Source: CAVPLM01 sp964497095 (GTDB taxonomy: Bacteria > Actinomycetota > Thermoleophilia > RBG-16-64-13). From it: a stretch of DNA of 13,679 nt. The position numbers and the translations under genes are program-made. Location of the stretch: assembly GCA_964497095.1 (NCBI GenBank), contig CAZCCL010000072.1, forward strand, positions 1-13,679. The letters are read 5' to 3'. Below the pieces are notes generated by a model that ran no database searches, had not been told where the DNA came from, and worked only from the letters and a program-made list of their open reading frames with translations. This document shows positions 1 through 5,556 of the stretch, piece by piece (positions within the stretch are counted from its first letter, which is position 1; every line of letters starts with the position of its first letter).

Positions 1-558
1 CAGAACCCCCACTAGTTGTCTTCGCAAGGACCGTAGAGCATCTGAAAGTCCCCCTTCCAACTGGCGCAGGGACGCCCTCAGCGCACCTGAACTGCGCGCA
101 GCGACGATCGAGGCAACACTCTCCGCCTGGGTCAGGTCGATCCGACCGTTGAGGAAGGCCCGCCGCGTGAATTCCCCCGGTTCTGCAAGCCGGGCCCCCA
201 GACGCACCATCAGACGCAGCACGGCCCTTTGGGCGGCAAGACCTCCGTGGGAGTGCAACTCGACCACATCCTCACGGGTGTACGAACGGGGGGCTCGCAT
301 CACTGCCATCAGGACCTCGTCCACCGGCTCTCCGTCATCGGGGTCCACCACGTGACCATACAGGAGCCGGTAGGTCTCCCCATCGTCCAGACGCGTGTTA
401 CGCGCAGGGTGGAAGGCAGACTGGGCGATGGAGACGGCCTCCGGTCCACTCATCCGGACGATGCCGATGGCGCCGGGACCGGTGGCCGTCGACACGGCGA
501 CGATCGTCTCTTCGCCCCAGCTTTCTTCGCCCCAGGTTGCGTCTTCAGATAGGCCCAT
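1..558 (-). CDS. mnmE: MnmE (TrmE) tRNA modification GTPase, N-terminal part, cut by window edge
   Basis: MnmE, with MnmG, installs the 5-carboxymethylaminomethyl group on the wobble uridine of certain tRNAs in the cytoplasm. The 186 visible codons match the N-terminal folate-binding domain: IVAVSTATGPGAIGIVRMSG near residues 19-38, SYTREDVVELHSHGG, then GARLAEPGEFTRRAFLNGR and DLTQAES. The G domain and C-terminal cysteine lie beyond base 1, so I cannot see whether the gene is intact. The ATG at 558 is preceded by GAAGGA at a 10-base spacing; a GTG codon directly before it, at 561, has a 7-base spacing and is an equally good start. There is an N-terminal extension of about 15 residues. It lies 386 bases downstream of khpB on the same strand and probably has its own promoter. 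The jag-mnmE order is familiar from Firmicutes. Identity is secure from motif conservation. Confidence 0.93.
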   Translation of the reverse strand, partial: MGLSEDATWGEESWGEETIVAVSTATGPGAIGIVRMSGPEAVSIAQSAFHPARNTRLDDGETYRLLYGHVVDPDDGEPVDEVLMAVMRAPRSYTREDVVELHSHGGLAAQRAVLRLMVRLGARLAEPGEFTRRAFLNGRIDLTQAESVASIVAARSSGALRASLRQLEGGLSDALRSLRRQLVGVL

Positions 559-944
559 CACCCAACGTTCCTTCAGCCTGGCCGGTTACCGGGTAGCGCT
601 GTCGTTGTCACGCAGCGCGTGAGGCATGTGCATCTTTCCGGCTGCTTCGCGCTTTTCATTCGATCCTCGGCAGTCGGTACACTCGCGTCGATCCAGGGGC
701 TGAGATGATGCCAGAAAACGGGCGGTGCGACCATCACCCGGCATGGCGCGCGCCTTCGCCGGCAGACTCGCGCTCCGGCTGCTCAGACCCTGTTTCGTTC
801 TTCCGCGTCAGGATACGTCCTCCGGCCGCGCCGGAGGGTGCTCGGGACGGCTCCCTTTTTCCGAGATTCCCGCGTTATTCAGAAGGCAGCCGTCGCCGGC
901 ACGAAGGGGCCTCGCTCGTCCTGAATGAGTCCCCTCGCCTCAGC
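559..944. other. 386-base gap between khpB and mnmE, no gene seen
   Basis: Open frames crossing this stretch are arginine- and proline-rich, lack family motifs, and run on antisense to khpB and yidC. The stretch holds one perfect hairpin (819-837) and the ribosome-binding site of mnmE near its low-coordinate end. I found no convincing -35/-10 pair for mnmE; a TGGCATCAT extended -10-like string on the minus strand just after the hairpin side is weak. A transcript end after khpB and a promoter for mnmE are expected here. Confidence 0.5.
819..837. terminator. Perfect 8-bp hairpin downstream of khpB, possible terminator
   Basis: CCTCCGGC and GCCGGAGG face each other around a 3-base CGC loop, about 110 bases past the khpB stop. 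No T-run follows on either strand, so it is not a classic intrinsic terminator. GC-rich hairpins without a T-tract have been proposed as terminators in high-GC bacteria. It could equally be a structured spacer or an RNA-stability element. Confidence 0.35.
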
Positions 945-1766
945 TCAGCGCACGGGCGAGATCACCACCGAACGGTTCGGCTCGCGTCCCTGGCTTTCGG
1001 TGACCACGTCAGTCCGGCCCTTCAGCGAAAGGTGGACTATCTTCCGTTCGGCGGGGCTCATTGGGGCGAGCTCCACAGGTCTCCCCCGCTTCGTAGCCTC
1101 TTGGGCCTTGCGAAGAGCCACCCGCTCGATCTGCCGCCGTCGGCGCTCCTTGTACCCCTCAGCGTCCAACTCCACGTGCTTGCGCCTTGTGTGCCCCCCG
1201 GGGAACACCGCGATGCTCGCGAGATACTCTACGGCATCGATGGTCTGCCCGCGGCGGCCGATAAGGATACCCAAGTCCTCTCCGCTGACCTCGGCACGCA
1301 GCTCGTCCGGACCCTCATCGATCCTCACCTGTGCGGCGAGTCCGAGTTCTGCGAGCACGCGCCGGAGAAACGCACGCAGCCGGGCGGCCTCCGGACTGTC
1401 GGCTTGGCCGTCGTCGCCTACACCGTGACCGGCGAGCTCTACGTACTCGTCCTCATACTCTTCGCTCTCGTCGTATTCTTCCTCAGGCTCCTGAACGAGC
1501 AGTTCCGGAGGCTGCGCATCCGCCCCGGGACCATAGTAGTCGAACGCTTCGTCTACCAAAGCCACCTCGACGATGGCATCCACTGCGCCCACTCCCATGA
1601 ACCCCTCCTCGGGGGGGATCAGAATGGTGACTTCGTACTGATCTTCGCCGAGTTCGCCCGGCGCAAAATCAAGTTCGGCCAGAGCTCTTTGGATTGCCTG
1701 CTCCACTGTTCGGCCGCTGGCCTTTGCTACCTGACGTCTTCCCTTGGGTCCCCGGTCTTTTGCCAC
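945..1766 (-). CDS. khpB: KhpB/Jag, KH-R3H RNA-binding protein
   Basis: KhpB (Jag, EloR) is a cytoplasmic RNA-binding protein that pairs with KhpA and affects cell elongation and sRNA/mRNA handling in Gram-positive bacteria. Domains in order: Jag_N at about 14-70 (SGRTVEQAIQRALAEL), an acidic linker rich in E, D and Y at about 93-112, a KH domain at 162-190 with the GxxG loop IGRRGQ, and an R3H domain at 236-271 with the R-xxx-H pair R241 and H245. At 273 residues it is a usual length. I chose the GTG at 1766 because GGAGG and AGGAG lie just upstream; a GTG at 1781 would add five residues but has poorer spacing. The start lies inside yidC, which ends 98 bases further on, so the two are probably translationally coupled. 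Confidence 0.92.
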   Translation of the reverse strand: MAKDRGPKGRRQVAKASGRTVEQAIQRALAELDFAPGELGEDQYEVTILIPPEEGFMGVGAVDAIVEVALVDEAFDYYGPGADAQPPELLVQEPEEEYDESEEYEDEYVELAGHGVGDDGQADSPEAARLRAFLRRVLAELGLAAQVRIDEGPDELRAEVSGEDLGILIGRRGQTIDAVEYLASIAVFPGGHTRRKHVELDAEGYKERRRRQIERVALRKAQEATKRGRPVELAPMSPAERKIVHLSLKGRTDVVTESQGREPNRSVVISPVR

Positions 1767-2628
1767 TGCTCCTGCCTCCACTCTTCGCCGCCGGCTTCGC
1801 CGCTCCCGGTTTCGCCCCGCCGGACTTGGCCGTCCCCGGTCTTGCTGCGCCCGATTTCGGCGCCCCCGCCTTCACTGTGCTCGTCCCTTTCGACTTTGCC
1901 CTCTGCTCCTTCGCTGGGACCGCTGCGGCGACGACGGGGGCCGGCATGACTTTCTCGGCAACATACTGCTGAACTATAGTCCACAAGTTTGATGTGAACC
2001 AATAAATCATCAAACCTGCGGGCCACTTCCCTATGAACATGAATATGCCCACCATAATAGGCATGAAATATGCGATGATCTTTTGCTGACCAGCGCCCTT
2101 TCTGGCCATTTGCCAAGAAGCAACAAACTGGCTCCCAATATAGAGGAACATTAAAGCAATACTGAACTTGGTGATATCGCCTATCCACAACCAATGGACT
2201 GGGTAATCGGGAGAACCAGCCGCGAATGCCCCGGCCGCAGCACCGGTGGCACCTGCCGCCACGGTTGTGCCGGCGTTCCTCAGCATTATGAAAAGCCCGA
2301 AGAAGACGGGCAGCTGGAGCACCAAGGGGAGGCAGGAGCCGAACGGACTGACCTTGTTCTCCTGATAGAACTCCATGGTCTTTTGGTTCAGCAGTTGGCG
2401 ATTGTCCTTGTACTTCTCCTGCAGAGCCTTTATCTGCGGCTGAAGAGCCTGCATCGCCCGCATGCTCTTGATCTGGCGCCAGGTCAACGGGATGAGCGCG
2501 ATCCGCACGATCACCGTGAGTAGCACGATCGACCAAGACCAGCTGATCCCTAGGTTCTCGTGAAGGAACCTCAGAATGACGAAGAAGAAGTCGGCGAGAG
2601 GAGAGAAGACGCTGTAGATGCTGCTCAT
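1669..2628 (-). CDS. yidC: YidC membrane protein insertase
   Basis: YidC inserts membrane proteins alone or with SecYEG. At 319 residues this is the short Gram-positive form without the large periplasmic domain. The core has about five membrane segments: roughly 10-48, 98-118, 143-172, 183-200 and 204-225. R42 in IVRIALIPLTW is at the place of the conserved groove arginine, followed by the cytoplasmic hairpin ALQPQIKALQEKYK. I see no lipobox at the N-terminus. The tail from about 240 is rich in Lys, Arg, Gly, Ser, Ala and Pro, as in YidC tails that contact the ribosome. GGGGGCGG precedes the ATG, 8 bases after yidD. The membrane core is notably AT-rich for this genome (about 43% GC at 1981-2160). 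The tail-coding end also encodes the start of khpB in another frame. Confidence 0.96.
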   Translation of the reverse strand: MSSIYSVFSPLADFFFVILRFLHENLGISWSWSIVLLTVIVRIALIPLTWRQIKSMRAMQALQPQIKALQEKYKDNRQLLNQKTMEFYQENKVSPFGSCLPLVLQLPVFFGLFIMLRNAGTTVAAGATGAAAGAFAAGSPDYPVHWLWIGDITKFSIALMFLYIGSQFVASWQMARKGAGQQKIIAYFMPIMVGIFMFIGKWPAGLMIYWFTSNLWTIVQQYVAEKVMPAPVVAAAVPAKEQRAKSKGTSTVKAGAPKSGAARPGTAKSGGAKPGAAKPAAKSGGRSSGKRPGTQGKTSGSKGQRPNSGAGNPKSSGRT

Positions 2629-2636
2629 ACCGCCCC

Positions 2637-2981
2637 CTACGCCGTACCCGTCCGGCGGTCTCTCGGCCCGCGATCACGGCGCATCGCGCGGGGAGCACCC
2701 ACAGACTGAGCGTCCTGGTCCCCCGTCGAACGAGGAGCGAACAAGGTCTGACGGTGGACCGGATCGTATCCTCCGTAGCTCAGAGGATTACACCGCAGCA
2801 GGCGCCACGACGCCAGGACGAACCCGCGCAACACGCCGTATTCCTTCACCGCGTCGATAGCGTATTGCGAGCAAGAAGGGTAGTACTTGCACCGCCCCGG
2901 GAGCCCGGGGGAGATGAACATCTGGTAGCCGCGAACGACCCATACCAACAGAGCCCGGACCGGATTATGACGAATGATCAC
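2637..2981 (-). CDS. yidD: YidD, membrane protein insertion efficiency factor
   Basis: YidD is a small, membrane-associated basic protein that improves YidC-dependent insertion. The family core is intact: an amphipathic start (ALLVWVVRGYQMFISP, residues 10-25), the cysteine-containing motif CKYYPSCSQYA at 31-41, then the WRLLRCNPLSYGGYDPV block at 59-75. The last 30 or so residues are a basic, low-complexity tail without recognisable motif. The GTG start at 2981 overlaps the rnpA stop in the form GTGA, which indicates translational coupling. yidC follows after 8 bases. At 114 residues it is somewhat longer than the common 70-90 because of the tail. Confidence 0.95.
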   Translation of the reverse strand: MIIRHNPVRALLVWVVRGYQMFISPGLPGRCKYYPSCSQYAIDAVKEYGVLRGFVLASWRLLRCNPLSYGGYDPVHRQTLFAPRSTGDQDAQSVGAPRAMRRDRGPRDRRTGTA

Positions 2982-3376
2982 GAGGATTGCCTGCGTCCTC
3001 CCCCGGAGACGACCAACGAAGCTTTGCCGAAGACCTCGAGCATCTTGGCCTCGACCGCAGAGAACCCTTCGGTCTCCAGCAGTTCGGCGATCGGTGCGCG
3101 GGCGATCAGAACGAAGTCCATGTTCCCCCTGAGAGATCGGCGGTTCGCGTTGCAGGCCTCCCGCAAGACGCGCTTGATGCGGTTCCGGTCGACCGCGGTT
3201 CCCAGTCGCTTGGAGACGGAGAACCCGATTCGCGCCCCGCTCGCGGACTCCGCCGACTCGGGTGAAGGGCGCTCAAAATAGTATAGGACCAGGTACCTGT
3301 TGGCAACCGACCGGCCCGAGCGATAGACCCGGGCGAAGTCCTCGGATCTTGACAGTCGGCCCCGGGACCGATCCAC
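2978..3376 (-). CDS. rnpA: Ribonuclease P protein component
   Basis: RnpA binds the RNase P RNA and helps it remove 5' leaders from pre-tRNAs. The 132-residue product shows the family features: RLSRSEDFARVYRSGRS at the start, an ARIGFSVSKRLGTAV block at 48-62, and the signature RNRIKRVLRE at 64-73. The C-terminal helix (FSAVEAKMLEVF) is present. I placed the start at the GTG at 3376, 5 bases after the rpmH stop, since family homology begins immediately after it; no strong ribosome-binding site is seen, so it may be coupled to rpmH. The same frame stays open back to 3547 across all of rpmH, so a longer product is possible in principle. The stop overlaps the yidD start by 4 bases. Confidence 0.94.
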   Translation of the reverse strand: MDRSRGRLSRSEDFARVYRSGRSVANRYLVLYYFERPSPESAESASGARIGFSVSKRLGTAVDRNRIKRVLREACNANRRSLRGNMDFVLIARAPIAELLETEGFSAVEAKMLEVFGKASLVVSGGGRRQSS

Positions 3377-3381
3377 GTCGG

Positions 3382-3516
3382 TCAGGCCGAGAGGCGTTTG
3401 CGACCCTTGTCGCGCCGACGCTTGAGCACAGCCCGGCCGGCTCGGGTGCTCATGCGGGCCCGGAACCCATGAGTCTTCTTGCGCTTCCGCTTGTTGGGCT
3501 GGTAAGTCCTCTTCAC
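3382..3516 (-). CDS. rpmH: Ribosomal protein L34 (bL34)
   Basis: L34 is a small, very basic protein of the large ribosomal subunit. The 44 codons give MKRTYQPNKRKRKKTHGFRA followed by RMSTRAGRAVLKRRRDKGRK and RLSA, a full-length match to the family. It starts at GTG with GAGGAA five bases upstream, and stops with TGA. It is the first gene of the minus-strand operon, about 140 bases from the predicted transcription start, and marks the left border of the origin region as in most bacteria. The gene is short and would be missed by a length filter. Confidence 0.97.
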   Translation of the reverse strand: MKRTYQPNKRKRKKTHGFRARMSTRAGRAVLKRRRDKGRKRLSA

Positions 3517-3663
3517 GTTTCCTCACTAGTATGTTCGAGCGCCGCACACAGCCTCAGCCGCGGCCACGCTGTCAAGACCATCCACCACGAGCCGCCCCCG
3601 GATTACCCCCGGACGGGGATCCGCCCCGGACGACCCGCCGAGAAGCTCCTGAGAAGGGAGCGA

Positions 3664-3692
3664 AGTATACAAGTCCGCTGTTTCCCCGTCAA
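3664..3692 (-). promoter_or_regulatory. Near-consensus sigma-70-type promoter for the rpmH operon
   Basis: On the minus strand, TTGACG (3687-3692) and TATACT (3664-3669) are separated by exactly 17 bases. Each differs from TTGACA/TATAAT by one base. The start of transcription would be near 3657, leaving a leader of about 140 bases before rpmH. The leader contains a GC-rich part (3600-3630) able to form a GGGG/CCCC stem. Such a strong promoter fits a ribosomal protein gene. Confidence 0.85.
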
Positions 3693-3848
3693 TCAGAGCC
3701 CCTACCAGCCGGCCCGAGGGCATGCCGGGGGCATGCGCCGCACGGCCCGGTAACGATCGGACGCTTTCGCAGACACGGGCTCCACGCTCCCTCACCCCGT
3801 GGCCTCACCCGAGCCCCGCCACAGGCGTACACAGGCGTCTGGGGACAC

Positions 3849-3857
3849 TGTGGAAAA
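3849..3857 (-). promoter_or_regulatory. DnaA box (TTTTCCACA)
   Basis: Plus-strand TGTGGAAAA reads TTTTCCACA on the minus strand, which fits the TTWTNCACA consensus. It stands alone about 480 bases from the main cluster at 4333-4364. It could be an outlying origin site. Confidence 0.6.
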
Positions 3858-4175
3858 CACTGAGCCCCACCCATGTGTCGGGCAACCACCCCACCATGCC
3901 TGTGGAACCCACCCCTTGGAGACCCCGCTCTCAGCGCACACCGTGGCCGCTCCGGCCCCGATCTTGGCAGGGTGTCCGATCGGGAGCGCTCAGGTCCGCA
4001 TGTCCTCGCGAGCCGCCTCGCGCGGTGCCTGCGGCGACGACCCCCGCTTCCGCGGTCCTTGTCCGGCCGCAAGAGCCTCGCTAGAAGCGCTCTTTCTGCA
4101 GGCCCTTGGCCCACGCGCCGCCCGTCTCCATGCTCCCGGGGGTACTCCGCCACCGTCACGCACCGCCCCTCGTCC

Positions 4176-4198
4176 GCGGTCGCGGCGACCGCGACCGC
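4176..4198. repeat. Perfect 10-bp inverted repeat in the origin flank
   Basis: GCGGTCGCGG and CCGCGACCGC are separated by the 3-base loop CGA. A second, 7-bp hairpin (GCCTCGG/CCGAGGC, 4212-4232) follows 13 bases later. Neither has a T-run. They sit between the rpmH promoter and the DnaA box cluster and could form a paired stem-loop element, a transcription barrier protecting the origin, or a protein-binding palindrome. Confidence 0.6.
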
Positions 4199-4260
4199 CC
4201 GTCGTCTATCAGCCTCGGGGCCTTGCCGAGGCGTCGACACCCCCCGTCTGACCCGGTCTC

Positions 4261-4566
4261 GAGAAATCAACTTTCCCCATTTTCAACAGAAAAGCTGGTC
4301 TATGCGGGTATCAGGTTCCTGTTTTCTTCACTTTTTCCACACCTGTGGACAGGTCTGTGGATAAGTGAGCGTTAATCCCTGCAAAATCCCGTTCTTGACT
4401 GGGAGACATGCAGCCGTTCTTGAGTGCTTTCATGGAAAAAGAGTCGGAGATTCCGAACTTCTCCTTCCGCCAAGGCTGTGGAAAATCACCCACCCGCTCG
4501 ATACAATGGCGGAGCGTTTTCGGCACATGCCAGACCCACCTCGCCCGGGAGACTGAACACCTCGTC
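4261..4566. other. oriC: Candidate replication origin (oriC): AT-richer stretch with DnaA box cluster
   Basis: GC drops to about 45% by hand count over 4261-4440 in a genome of clearly higher GC. DnaA boxes: TTTTCCACA at 4333-4341 on plus; CTGTCCACA at 4344-4352 on minus (one mismatch); TTATCCACA, a perfect box, at 4356-4364 on minus; TTTTCCACA at 4477-4485 on minus; and a weaker TTTTCAACA at 4280-4288 on plus. Three boxes lie within 32 bases. The AT-rich 4261-4336 next to the cluster is a plausible unwinding element. The place between rpmH and dnaA is a standard bacterial origin position. No replication assay can be read from sequence, so the call rests on boxes, composition and gene order. 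Confidence 0.8.
4479..4507 (+). promoter_or_regulatory. Predicted promoter of the GHKL-HTH gene, -35 inside a DnaA box
   Basis: TGGAAA (4479-4484, four of six to TTGACA) and TACAAT (4502-4507, five of six to TATAAT) are 17 bases apart. The -35 lies wholly within the DnaA box at 4477-4485, so DnaA binding would compete with RNA polymerase. Transcription would start near 4514, about 53 bases before the ATG at 4567. This argues against the earlier in-frame ATG at 4408, which would put promoter and box inside the gene. Confidence 0.6.
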
Positions 4567-5475
4567 ATGATCGTCGAACCGTCCCTTCAGGCGTCCTCTC
4601 TCACCGCGCAGGCCGAGCCGACGAGAGAGACCGTCGCTCCCCTGAAAGACCGCCCCTCAGATCCCTCCCCGGACCTTCGCGGTGCCGGCGACCTCCGCCC
4701 TGTCGTCGACTCTCCGAGACCGCACACCCCCCGAGAGACCTCCTTCTTCAGCCCTCGCGAAGAGCCCCCGCGCATCGCCGTCTACGTCGAGCCACGCACT
4801 CCTCCCGTCGTCGCCTCGATTACCGATATCCCGCTGACCGACGAGCAGGTTCCTGCCCTCATAGAGGCTCTCACCACCCGGGCCTACGAGCGGGCCCGAG
4901 AGCTCGGGGGTCGGCTGCCCGTCACGGTCTTCCGCGAACTGGTGGAGAACCTGGTCCACGCCTCTTTCGCAGGGGTGGTCGTGACCATCCTCGACCGGGG
5001 CAACACGGTGCGTGTCAGCGACAGAGGCCCGGGGATCTCCGACAAGGAGGCGGCTCTGCGTCCAGGCTTCACCTCTGCCGGCGTCGAGGCGAAGCGGTTC
5101 ATCCGCGGGGTGGGTTCCGGTTTCTCGGTGGTCAAGGAGACGCTGGCCGGATTGGACGGAATGCTCGAGATCGAGGACAACCTGGGCCAGGGCACCGTCG
5201 TCACCGCCAAGGTGACTCCTCTGGCGGAAACGCCTCTCGCGTCCGCGGTGGTCCCGGCCTATAATCTCTCTGAGCGTCAGCTGAAGGCTTTGTTGCTGAC
5301 GGTCGAGCTTGCTCCGGTCGGTCCGACCCGCATCGCCCAAGAGTTGGGCGTGTCTACCTCGACCGCTTATCGAGATCTTGTCTCGCTGGAGGATGCCGGT
5401 TTTGTCACCTGCGAAACGACCGGACGACGGTCGGCTACAGAGTCGGGATTGGCTTATCTAGGAGCCGTGCTCTGA
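4567..5475 (+). CDS. GHKL-type ATPase fused to a C-terminal helix-turn-helix, next to the origin
   Basis: A 302-residue protein whose function I do not know. Residues 1-80 are Pro/Ser/Thr/Arg-rich and probably disordered. A histidine-kinase-like ATPase fold follows: N-box FRELVENLVHA with E124 and N128, G1 box DRGPGI at 152-157, G2 box GVGSGFSVVKE at 181-191, and GQGT at 207-210. There is no dimerisation/phosphoacceptor histidine domain, transmembrane segment or sensor domain, so it is not an ordinary sensor kinase. From 234 on there is a winged-helix-like DNA-binding domain: SERQLKALLLTV, then TRIAQELGVSTSTAYRDLVS and LEDAGFV. ATP binding could switch DNA binding. I chose ATG 4567 because the predicted promoter lies just upstream; GGGAG is 15 bases away, so spacing is loose. 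It ends 81 bases before dnaA and is probably cotranscribed with it. A role in origin or dnaA control is inferred from position only. Confidence 0.8.
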   Translation: MIVEPSLQASSLTAQAEPTRETVAPLKDRPSDPSPDLRGAGDLRPVVDSPRPHTPRETSFFSPREEPPRIAVYVEPRTPPVVASITDIPLTDEQVPALIEALTTRAYERARELGGRLPVTVFRELVENLVHASFAGVVVTILDRGNTVRVSDRGPGISDKEAALRPGFTSAGVEAKRFIRGVGSGFSVVKETLAGLDGMLEIEDNLGQGTVVTAKVTPLAETPLASAVVPAYNLSERQLKALLLTVELAPVGPTRIAQELGVSTSTAYRDLVSLEDAGFVTCETTGRRSATESGLAYLGAVL

Positions 5476-5556
5476 ACACGCTGAAGCTTACGTGGCTCCA
5501 CGCCCAGCCCTTTGGGCAGTACTGGCCCGGGCCGTACAGACTGCTGGAGAGATATG
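5476..5556 (+). promoter_or_regulatory. dnaA leader with short palindromes
   Basis: The 81-base gap holds three short inverted repeats: CGTGG/CCACG at 5491-5502, GCCCA/TGGGC around a 6-base loop at 5502-5517, and the palindrome GGCCCGGGCC near 5524-5533. GGAGAG at 5546-5551 is the ribosome-binding site for dnaA. I found no clear -35/-10 pair and no DnaA box here, so dnaA is either read from the upstream gene or from an internal promoter. Confidence 0.4.

Larger units (their letters stand above)
3693..4260. other. GC-rich gene-free left part of the origin region
   Basis: I see no gene in these 568 bases. The frames open here encode arginine-, proline- and serine-rich sequence without motifs or ribosome-binding sites. 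Contents: one DnaA box on the minus strand at 3849-3857 (read TTTTCCACA), a weaker TGTGGAACC at 3901-3909, a 10-base tandem ACAGGCGT pair at 3821-3838, a perfect hairpin at 4176-4198 and a 7-bp hairpin at 4212-4232. GC is much higher than in the adjoining box cluster. The layout suggests a non-coding origin flank; an unrecognised RNA is not excluded. Confidence 0.6.

Noticed and set aside
690..720. GGGGCTGAGATGATGCC resembling part of a TPP riboswitch
   Set aside because: The other conserved parts of the thi-box are missing and no thiamine gene follows.
705..1949. 414-codon plus-strand open frame
   Set aside because: It lies antisense to khpB and the end of yidC, both with clear family motifs, and shows only Pro/Ser/Arg-rich sequence. 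GC-rich coding DNA often leaves such shadows.
3689..4364. Open frames on both strands in the gene-free origin flank (3689-4270 minus, 3873-4364 plus)
   Set aside because: They are arginine-rich, lack ribosome-binding sites and motifs, overlap the rpmH promoter or the DnaA boxes, and contradict each other.
4408..4566. Earlier in-frame ATG (4408) for the GHKL-HTH gene
   Set aside because: It would place a DnaA box and the best promoter inside the gene, and the added residues show no conserved pattern.
5260..5265. Perfect TATAAT inside the GHKL-HTH gene as a dnaA promoter
   Set aside because: The place 17 bases upstream (TCGCGT) is not a -35 and there is no extended -10. It remains a weak possibility since dnaA has no other clear promoter.
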